Origin: a virus
Reading direction: 5' to 3' (one strand)
DNA: 64,000 nucleotides
IMG/VR virus record: IMGVR_UViG_3300008110_000023
Span: 1-64,000 of that record
Shown here: piece by piece, positions 18,792 to 30,700 of the stretch
Layout of the letters: every line of letters begins with the position of its first letter
Position numbering within the stretch: the stretch's first letter is position 1
Notes under the pieces: model-generated
What the model was told of the DNA's origin: nothing
The model's input: the letters and a program-made list of their open reading frames with translations, nothing else
The model's database searches: none
Position numbers and translations under genes: made by a program

Positions 18792-21700
18792 ATGCCAGAA
18801 AAAAAGTTTAATTTAGAAGATAGTTCTTTACAATCTGCTTTTGCTATTCAACAAACTCAAGGTACTCCAATAGAGGCAGAACAAACACAAATATTACCTG
18901 GAGAAGGAGTTGATTTAGAACAAGGTTATTTACCAATACAAACAGATTTTTTAGGAGAACAATATAGAAATATTAATATCTATAAAGGAAAACAACAATC
19001 TTGGGCATCACAAGCAGCTAATGCAGTAGGAAGAGTGGCATTAAATACTATTCCTACTGTAATAGGAAATACTGCTAGTATTTTAGATTTTGAAGATTAT
19101 TTAAATCAAGATAAAGAAGTTGGTAACTCTATTACCAATGCAATGGAAGAATTAAAAGCTTCTGTTAATAAAACATTGCCTATATATAGAACTTCTGATG
19201 AACATTTAGATTTAGGAGACAGTGGTTGGTGGTTTGAAAATGGATCTAGTTTAGCAGAATCTATAGGAGCTTTTGCAATAACAGGTGCAGGTTTAGGAAG
19301 TACTATGTCTTGGTTAACTAGTCTTGCTAAAGTAGGTAAAGCTGGACAAGCCGCTGCAACTGGTTTAACTGCTTTAGGATTAAACCAAGCAGAAGCTATT
19401 ACTACTGCAGGTCAAGTATACAAAGATACTTATGATTTTCATTTAGCTAAAGGATTAAATGAGGATGAAGCACAACAAAAAGCTGCAGATGCTGCTTCTT
19501 ATTCTATTAACTTAAATAGAGCAAATATAGCACTTAACTTAACTAGTGCTAATATGTTTGTAAGAGCTCCTAAATTAACTAGACAAATAATTAAAAATAC
19601 TTCTAAAGCTAATACTTTAAGACAAGGTGGTTTAGAAGCATTACAAGAAATTGGTGAAGAAGAAATAAACTTAGTTGCTGAGAAAGCAGGTAAAGCAAAA
19701 GGTGAAGGAAGAGACTATAGTATATCTCAAGCAATTGATAATGTATTAAGTGCAGAAGGTGTAGAAACTGGTTTACTTGGAGCACTTGGTGGTTTTGGAC
19801 AAACAGTTGGTACTGCTGCTATTAATCAATTAACTGGCAAAACAAAAGAACAACAAGAAAGATTTAAAACACAACAAGATGCTATTAAAGAAATAGAAAC
19901 TATTAGCAAAGCTAATAAAGTAAATGATGCTGCTAGTACCTTTAAAACAGCAAATGAATTAGGAAAATTATACAAACAAATACAAATAATAGATAATATT
20001 GAAAATCCTTCTAAAGAACTATTAGCAGAAAGAAAAAAACTAACAGATTCTATATTAGAAGTACAATCTTATAATGCTTTTAACAATGGTGTTACTGATA
20101 ATTTAGTAGATGAATATACTAAAATAAAAAGTATGCCAAAAGAAGAAGCTATTAAAAAAGGATTATATGATGGTAAAATGGATTTAAGTAATCCAGACCA
20201 TTATATTAATAAAGCTAATAAAGCTATTGAAAAAATAAATGAATTAGAAAATATTTATATAAAATCACAAAAGTATATAAATTCACAACAAGTTTATTTT
20301 AACAGAGCTGATGATATTGCTTTAAAAGAAAATAGAACCCAAAGACTTGCTATTTTAAATAATAATAAATTAAAAGCAGAGGCTGATATTTTAGGTAAAA
20401 TACAATCAGGACAAATAAGTCTTAGTAAAGGAGACAACACTGTATTTTATAATTTAGATAATTTAGATGAAAATCCTTTTACTACTCCAGCAGAAAAACA
20501 ATTGTATGAAGAAGTAAAAGAAAAAATAAGACAAATACCTTCTGTACAAGAATTTGAAGAAAGTAAAAAAGACTATGATTTTATAGAAGCAGAAATTAAC
20601 AAGAATGATAATGCCTATACAAAAGCAACTTCTGAAGAAACACAAAAGAAAGCAAAACAAGCATCAGAAGAGACTTTAAATGCTGTTAAAAAAGCACAAG
20701 AAGAAGCTGTTAAAAAAGAAGCAAAAGCAAAAGCTGATGCAGAAAGAGCAACAGAACAAGAAAGAATTAAACAAGAACAACTTAAAAAACAACAAACTGC
20801 TGCAGATGCCAAAGTAGCTGCAGAAGAAAAAGCAAAACAAGAAGCAGAAGCCAAGAAAAATGCAGAAGAAACTACTAAGGTAGAAACTCCTCCTACTTCT
20901 GTACAAAAACCTGTTGTAACTCCAACAACTACAGAACCTACATTAAGTGCAACACATCCTTTTGTTGTAGAAGGTTATTTAGATGCTATTATAGAAGACA
21001 GTAAAGGAAAAGATAAAAAATACTTTATTCAATCATTATCAGCGCTTAATTCAGCAGCTGAAGAAAACTTAGAAGGAGATGAGTTAATTGAATGGAATAA
21101 CTATTATAATAGTATTACATCAGGAACTACTACTGAAGAAACAACTACTCCAAGTTCAGAAGATACTGCAACAAAAACTTTAAAAGATAACTTTAAAGCT
21201 GCTTTTGAAGAGTTTGATATTAATGTACAACAACAAACTCCTAAAGTTGAAAGAACTGATGATGAAAAATTAAGTGATAGAATACAAGCAGTTCTTGATT
21301 TACTTAAAGCTACTAAATTAAATACAGCTACAGTTACTTTAGGACAAATAGTAGAAGAAGTAAACAAATTATTTGATAATGATATTGAGTATACTAAAAA
21401 GATATTCAATGACTTAAAGGATATTGTAACTTTACTACAAAAAATGAGAAATAATCCTGAGTATACTTTAACTCCTAATTATACTTTATCTGATGCTGGT
21501 ATTGTTGAAACAGGTATTACAATAGAACCTACTATACTCTCTGAAAAAACAAGTAGAGAAGCTAACGTAGAATTAATGTCTAGAGTAAGAGAAAATGATC
21601 CTACTCTTAACTTTATTATAGACGGTAAAAAAATTGAAAGTATAGCATCTGTAGCCTCTAAAGCAATATCAGATGAAGGTACTGAAGTAGATGAAACCTT

Positions 21701-24700
21701 AGGAGTTTTTAGAACTATTTATAATGAAGCTGGTGAATTAATATTTAATCCAAACCAGGACGCTATAGTAGATTCTAATTTTATTACTGAAGGAACTGTT
21801 ATTACTATTAAAGTAGAAAAAGCTACAGGTAATATAGAAGAAGATGTTGATACTGCTGAAATAGCAATGTATGTTACTACTCCAGAAGGAGAAAGAAAAA
21901 TAGGATATATACATTTACCTAGTTATGCAGGTGTACAAACATTAGCACAAGGAGAGTTATTACCATCTATACAAGAACAACTTACACTTATACAACAACT
22001 TAGAAGACAAGTATTAGAAAACCAAGATTCTATTCTTACAACTACTGTAACTAAAAGAGGTTTTGGTAATGTAAATAAAAAAGGAAAAGATGCTAATGGT
22101 AATATACCAACATCTATCTTAAGTAATGCTTTTGCTGGTGACACAAGAGTACATTTAGGTGTAGTAGGGCTTGTTGGTGAAAACAAGAAGATAAATAGAA
22201 ATGATGAAAGTATTCCTTTATATCAAGCAACTGATTTAAAAGCAGGGGCATTAGTTATACTTTTACCACATCCAAGTGGAACTGTAGTACCTTACTATGC
22301 AATAAGCAATCCAATAGGAGCAGATACTGGAGTTACTACTAAAGTAGTAAATACTTTAAAAGACTTCTTAGCACGTAAAATAGATAGAAAACAAACTACT
22401 ATGGCTATTGAAAGATATGTCTATACAGTTCCTGAAGGTAACATAGGCCGTAAAGGTATTGTTATAAAAGAACAAGATGGACAAAGATCTATTATAGTAG
22501 ATGGTAAAGAAGTTAAAAATGATAAGAACTTTGCAGAGGTTATAGGTAGTGTATACTTTAACATGAATAAAAGTATCTTAAACTCTAAAGATGGACCTGC
22601 TTATGAGAAAGAGATAATGAATTCTAACTTAGTGCGTACAGATGTACAAGCTAATCCTGTAACTTATACTAATGAAAGTGGTGAACAAGTAACTGAGAAC
22701 TCTTATTTCCATCAAGTAACTACAGAGTTTAGTACTAACTTAAATAAAAGTGCTAAACCAAAAGTACAAACAGAAAGTACTGTATCTGATATAGAAAGAA
22801 GAAGACAAGGATTAAAAACTATAAACGGCACTTTAAGAGTTGATTTAGGTGGATTTAGTATAGATAATGTATCTAAAGAATTTTATGACAATATACTTCA
22901 TGCCACAGCAGATCCTTTTTATATAAATTTAAAAAAATGGATTAATGAATTTAGAAAAACACAAAAACCATTTGCTGTTATAGATAGTTCTGAAATTATT
23001 AATAAATATAATGCAGAATTAGTTGCATTAGAAGGTAAACCAGAAGAAACTGGTACTACTACTAAAGAAGAAGCAGAAAGACTTAAAGCTATAGAAGATG
23101 CTAAAGCATTTGGTTTTGAAGTAGATGATGAATTAGAAGCAGATATTCCTACTATATTTGATACTCAGAATGATTTATCTGCAGAGCAAATAAGTATGAT
23201 GAAGAATAATCCTACTACTCTATTAGTACATCCTGAGTTAAATGCAAGTACACAAAATGAAGCTGTATTAAGTATAGCTTATAAAGCATTAACTATAGAA
23301 CCAGAGACTGAAGAAGTAGAAGGAAAAGAAGTATTAAAATCTACTAATAAAGAACTAGTTAAAGCTAACTTTATAGAAGGAGCAAGAGTACTTAACAACC
23401 TAGCAAAAACTAATCCTACTAATGCTACTTATGCTAAAGCAGCTAAGACTATGTCTATAGTAGCAGGAGATGAAGTATTTGAAAAACTCTATGCAAAAGC
23501 AACTGAATTTATTAAAGAGATAGGATTCTCTACTGAAGAAAGTGGTTTCTATAACCAAATGGAAGCTTTAGATGAAGTAGATGGAGAAGAAGAAAAGATA
23601 AATCAATTTATAGATGAAGCAGCTTCCTATGAAGATAGAAAGACTGGTGCATCTAAAAGATTTAAAAAATTCTTAGCTTTTATTCCAGCAATGGAACTAA
23701 TAAAAGGAAAAGCAAAGGTATCTAGAAACTCTTTATTAATGCCTACTTTTAATAACTATGATAGTACTTTTACTATGATAGCTAATATACTTAGTGAGTA
23801 TAACTACCCTAGTACTGCAGATGGTTTACAAATGATGATAAACAGACTGACTGCTACAGATATAAAGAATCCAGTTATAAAAGAAGTTGCTGCTAAGTTA
23901 GAAAAAGCCCCTCAAAAGATTAAAGTAGAGTTCTTTAACATCTTTAATCAACAACATGCTAAGTTTAAAACATTAAGACTATACTGGCAAAAAGCTAGAA
24001 CTTTTAAATATTTCCACCAAGGAATAGGAGGAGAAGTAAAAACTAAATACGCTGAAAGATTAAAACCTACTTTAATTAACTCTGATAGAAATAAAGCACA
24101 AGAATTAGTAAGAGAAGAAATGCTTACTAATTTTAAACAAAAAGGAGTTATTTTAAAAGCTGTTACTAATAAACTAGATAGAAAAACTAATAATACTACT
24201 TTAGAAGTTAACACTGAACACAATAAAGCTATTTATGATGCATTTGTTACTGCACTAAAAGATGATAGTAACTACCAAGTAGATAGTAGAGGTAAAGTAA
24301 ATACATTATTTTTTACTGAGACTGGTTTTAAAACTATGTATGACTTACTTAGTAATACAGGTATTAGTATTTCAGAAAATGCATTTGAAGACTTTTTAAA
24401 TAATCATATAACACAAGATGGTACAAGAGGTCATAAAGCTATTGCAGGTGAAGTTTTAGGAGTTATCCTAAAAAGTCTTGCTGGAGAAGGTACAGTTATT
24501 GATAGTGAAACTGTAGAAAATCCTTTTGAACTTAATAATCCTTTTTATACAGAAGGAAGTAGTATTAATATCTTAGCTAAGTATGAATACAATACAAGAA
24601 CAGATGTATTTAGTTCTTCATTTAGACATGCTGGTAAAAGTTTCTATACTTTTGTAAGACATACTCCTTTATCTGAATTAGTACTAAAGCTTAAAAATCC

Positions 24701-27700
24701 TTGGAGAGCTAATAAAAAAGAAAACAGTTTTATTAGAGGACTTATAACTAGAGATCCATTGTCTAAACATAGTCTGTGGTTAAACAAAATGGTTAATCCT
24801 ACTAAAAAAGGAGATTCTGTTTTTGCAGATACATTTAATTTGTTCTATGAAAAAGGATATAGAGATAGTTCTGAAAAAGGATCTACTCCAAAAGACCTTA
24901 AGGATTCTATTGAAAAAGAACATGAATTAAACAAAATAATTTCTTTCCAAGCACAAGGAAAAGACACTGTTGTATTCCATGCAGATACCCACTCAGATAA
25001 AACTACTAAAGCTTTTATACAAGCTATTAAACAATCTGTTGATGGTTATACAGGAAATATAGAAGAAGGTATTCAATTATCTGATGATAGTTTAACTGAT
25101 TTATATAGTTATTTCTTAGCAGAATATGATAGGATATTACAAGTAAATGAACAAAATGAAGATCCTAATTTTCCTGCACATAAGAAATTAAAAGGATATC
25201 ACGGTACTAAAGCAAAACCAGGTTTAGGAAGTGTATTTAATATGTACCATTTCTTAAACTATGCTGTATTAAAAGACACTAATGCAGATTTAGCAACAAT
25301 GTTATTTGACTCTGAAGGTAATTTAAGAAATATACCTAAAGAAGATATGGCAGTAGTCTCTGGAATGGTTAAAGAAGAAATTAACAATAACTTTAATAGA
25401 CTATTTAAAAAAGTAAAAGAAGACTGGAGTACTTTAGGTATATTCTTTACAGAAACTAACAAATTAGGGTATACTAGATTGAATATTAACTCCTACATGG
25501 ATGCTAAATATTATGATAAAGTAGTAAACACACTTGGTATAGAAAATAAAGCTGTTAAGAAAGTAACAGAGAATTTTAATCAACCAGCAATAGATGCAGA
25601 AGTAGCAAAAATACTTGACTATGCTATAGTTGATTATGTAGTTAACTACGCTATAGCTACTAATGAAATGCTTATTATAACAGGAGACCCTGCATTACAT
25701 GGTAAACCTTCTAAAGATAAAGGTAGTATTAGTAGTAAAAATTGGGTATTAAAGTCTATTGCAGATACATTTATTAACGTAGGTAAACGTAATGCAAGAT
25801 TACTGGCTTCTGGTAACAAAGGTATGTTTAGTAAACAAAAGTATAATGTTGCTTTTGTAAATGACATTGAAGAAGTTTCTGAACATGTAAGTGATTATGT
25901 ATCATGGTTAAAAGAATTTGAACCTGATTATATTAAAAAGAAATTTACTTCTAATATGACAGATGCCCAAGAGTTAACTACTGTTGAAGAGCATTTAGAA
26001 GTTATGCGTGCTTTTGGTAAAATAACTGATAATCAATTTAAAACATTACTAGGTTTATATGATCCAGCTGCTTACAGAGATTTATACAAAGAAGAAGCTC
26101 CTGCATATACACAAAAGGAAGTATTAGAGAATTTAAAAACTGTAATGCAACCTATGAAACCTGTACAAGTACAAAGTGTATTGGACACTGATATTAAAGC
26201 TAATGTACAGTATTATATTAAAACATCTTCATTCCCTATTATTCCTGCTTTAGTAAAAGGAAAACCTATGGAGTCTGTATTAAAACAAATGAAAGAAGCT
26301 AAAGTAGATAGACTTTCATTTGTATCTGCAGTTAAATTAGGAGAACATGGAGCTAAAAACTTATTTATAGAAGATAAACTTAATACAGAGTTATTTAAAG
26401 ACAATGTAATTGAATTAGATAGAGATGGTTTTAGTATACAGTTAGAAGTACCTTACAAAGAAAACAAAAAAGAAGTAAGAGAAGGTACCCAAAATATGAA
26501 ACTATTGTTTATGGATTTACCTGATTCTTTAGAATTAGAATTATCTGAAGGAAACAAAACAGTAGAAGAAGCTAAAAGAGAATATAATAGAATTCATAAA
26601 GAAATCATAGATAGCGCTTTAACTAAGTTATTAGGAGACATAGGAGCAACTGTTACTGAAGATGAAGCAGGATTTAAATCTTATAAAATAAATGATTTTA
26701 CTAATTTAAGTAAGATACTTAAAGAAGAAGGAGAATCTAGAGGATATTCAATTAACTCATTACTTGGTCTTGATTTAAATAAAGATGGTCAGTTTAAAAT
26801 ACCATTGACTTTTAACCCAAACTCTGCACAAATAGAACCTGTTATTACTGCATTATTAAGTAATAGATTAGTTAAACTTAAAATGCCAGGTAAATCCTAT
26901 GTATTAGGATCTGAAGTTTTAACCTTAGAACCTTCAATAAATAAAGAAGGAAAACAGACTCAAGCAGATATTAATGTTATTAAAGATATTATATGGGTAT
27001 CTGATAAATATAAAACACAAGGTAAACTTAAATACTACAGAGAAGAAAACGGTAAACCAGCAATGGCACAAATTATCATGCCTGCTTATTTCTTAGATAA
27101 AGAAGGAAAGCAAATAGACATGACTAAGTTTGTAAAAAATGGTTTTTTAGATACTAGTAAAATAGATAAAGAACTATTACAAATAATGGGCTTTAGGATT
27201 CCTACACAAGGACATAACTCCATGATGATGTTTGAAGTAGTAGGATTCTTACCTAAAACTAGTGGTGATTTAGTTATAGTTCCTGCAGAAATTGCTGCTC
27301 AAATGGGATCTGACTATGACGTAGATAAATTATATACTTATCATTATAACTATTATGTAGGTTCAAAATCTGGTAAACTAAAAAAATACAGTAAACCAGG
27401 AAATATTAAAACAAAACAAAATAGATTGCTTGAAATTCAATCAGCTATTATAATGAATAAAGAAGTAGCGCCTTATATTATGAATCCATTATCTATGGAT
27501 GATTTAGCAGACGCTATTGTAGAATTAAATAAAGATAAAAAAGAAGAATGGATAGGTAACTATTCTACTTTATACCAAAGAAATACTTACTTTGATAATG
27601 CTGCTGGTAAAATTGGTGTAGGTATATCTGCAAATGCTAATACTAATCACGCTGCTTTTCAACAGGCAGGTGTTTATGTTAAAGGAGGAGGCGTTGTATT

Positions 27701-30700
27701 CTTAAAACCTGACGGTACTCCATATAGTGATATTGAAAATAATGCTTATGAAAGTAATAGTGTTAGTAAATATAAAGAAGATAAATATACTTATCCTGAT
27801 CCTTTTAGTGATGATATAATAGACAATAAAAAAGATAACAATACTGCTTGGAGATTAGATAAAATATTTACTTTTGATGGTAAACGTATTTCTGATATTA
27901 TATCTCAATGGCTAGGAGCTTCTGTGGATAATGCCAAAGAAAAACTACTAGGAGAAGGAGGTATTAATAAGTATAACTTTAATGTGTCTTTGTTAATAGC
28001 TAGAACTGGATTTGGTAATAATTGGATTATACCTTTTATCAACCAACCTATCTTAAAAGAATATTATGCTATACTACAAAAACTAGAGGATAGTACTGAA
28101 AAGTCTTTTGAGGCAGGTAAAAAAGAAAAAGCAATAGAACAATTATTTAAAAAGTATACAGATTTATATAAAGTTGCAAATCCTAATGAAACTCCTGGAA
28201 TACAAGGAGTAACATTACTTGAATTAAAAAGTTCTCTGAATAAGGAAATAAATGCAGATAATGCAGCAGCACAGTTAAATATATTAAAAGCTTTCTTACA
28301 TTATGAAACTATTAGCTTAGAAGTAGGTACTGTACAAAAAGCATTAAATACTGATGTTAAGGGATTACCTAAAAATATAGCAGAAACTGCAGAAAAAAGA
28401 GATTTTATTAGTGAGCATGGGTATAACTCTTCTGTATTAGGAAATGTAGGTAAAATAAGAGAAAAAGTAATATCAGGTGCTTTTATGGAAATACCTAGAA
28501 TTGCTAGTCAATTATTTAATAGAAAAACAGACGGTTCTTATGTATATGCTTATGATAGTTCTGCCTACAAATGGGTTAAAACAGGATTAGCACAAATAGC
28601 TAATAAAGAATTTAATACTGAACAAATTAATTTAATACATAATAGTTTACAACAGTTTATTTATACTCACCCAGAATTAGGTTTATATGGGGATAATTAT
28701 GAGGCAGAAAAACAAAGGTTATTATACAATGAAAACCTAGCTGATAGATTATTGCAATTACAAGAGAAATACCCAAAAAACTATTTCTTAAGTAAAATAA
28801 GTGCTGTAATTGATACTAATGTTAATAATCCTAAAAAGATTAAGATAATAAATACTACTGCAGAACAAAAGATCTTTATAGAGAGAATGCAACAAGAATG
28901 GGAATCTGCTTTTTATGCAGAACCAGAACTTGCCAGATTTGCAGAAGATATGGCTAAGTACACAATGATGTTTAATGCTAATCAATTTGGAGCTTCTAAC
29001 TTAATAAAATACTTACCTTTTAACTATCTTAACATTATAGGTGCAGGTAAAGTATTAAATGGTTTAGAATTAGAAGATTCTTTAAGTCTTATAAACTTTA
29101 TACCACAATTCTTACAGCACAATCCAGAGTTTGCTCCTTTTGCTAAAGAAAGTAATTTCCTTGAAAATAGCGCAGTTTATAAAAAAGATGCTGATGGTAA
29201 AGATACTGATATTATAGAAGGATTTAAATTACCTAGTTTAGCTTTAGAATTTGATAAAAATGATGCACGTAATTTAATACAAATTATTAAAGTAGAAGGA
29301 GAAGAAATACCTGTATATCCAAGTTTCTTATCTGTATATGGAGGAGCTGAATTAGGAAGATTACTTTTTATAAAAGTAAATGAAGATTTTTATAGAAGAG
29401 TAGACACATTAGGAAATACTGATTTTACTGAATATAACTTTAGTAAAAATGGTTTAGCTTCTACAATACTAGAAGAGCAAAAAGGTGTTGTAGATATTAA
29501 CAAAAAAACAAATACTATAGAATCTACTACAACTGATTTAGATCAACTTTATTTTACAACTTCAAGTGTTCATTCTTTACTAGAAAATATTGTTATTAGA
29601 AATACTTTTGCTACAGATCCTTTAGCAGAAGCTTATGGTGCCTTAGCAGAAAAACTACTAGAACAACCAGAAAATGGATATAGAGTAGTAGTTGATAATA
29701 GTATACCAGCAGTAGGAGCTCATAATAGAGTAGAAAAATTAATTAAACTAAATAAAGAAGCTTTATTAAAAAATAATGAATTAGAAATACAACGTGTTAT
29801 ATTACATGAACTTATACACAAAGAAACTGTAGCTAAATTAGTAGATAATAAATTCTTAGAAACAAAAGAAGGTCAAGCTATTACTAAAGTATTTAATAGT
29901 TTTAAAGAACAACTACAAAATAAAGCATTATCTGATACTGAAAAAACTAGGGGTATTCCAAATGAATTCCTAGAAGCAGAAGTATTTAAGTTATTAACTG
30001 AGGCTAGTTTTGGAGAAAATAAAAAAGATTTAAATATACTATCTTTAAATAGAATTACTAATAGTGATATAAATAGTCCTGCTTTTAAAGAACTTATGAA
30101 GTCTTTATCTACTAATCTTGCTAAAGTAGATAAATTTAAAGCTAGTAGTAAATTAGAACCAGGTACTGAAAGATATGAAGCAGTTGCTAATTATATTAAA
30201 GATACTTTTACAGCAAATAATATTAAGGAATTAAAACCTAAATATTACATGTACACTAGTATTTTAGAGTTTGCTACTGAAGCTTTAACTAATACAAAGA
30301 CTCAAGAGTATTTAAAAACATTTACTACTATTAATCAAAAAGGAGAAAAAGTAAGTTTATGGAAACAGTTTATAGATGCTTTAACTACTTTACTTAAGTT
30401 TAATAATGTAAATAGAACATTAGCAGAAGATGCTATTGAAAGTATTATAGATGTAATTGATTATGGTAAACCAGCTGAGATAATTACTCCACCATCTATT
30501 AGTGTTAAAACTTTTGATAAAAAAAATCTATTTAAAGTAACACCTATACAAACTGCTGACAAAAAAGCAACTATCAAAGCCAGTATAGCTACTCAATATA
30601 TTGGTTTTGGTGAAGGCATTGCAGGAAGTTCTACAGAACTATATAGACAACAAGCTGGAGCTTTAGCTAATACAGGTAACTATTCTGTTAATGATGTAAT

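Noticed and set aside
20463-22186. Several minus-strand open frames within the giant RNAP gene
   Set aside because: They mirror the low-complexity Lys/Glu/Ala coding sequence, are Phe/Ser/Cys-rich, lack starts with the local leader and are on the wrong strand for the operon. Similar shadows at 25-32 kb were also dropped.
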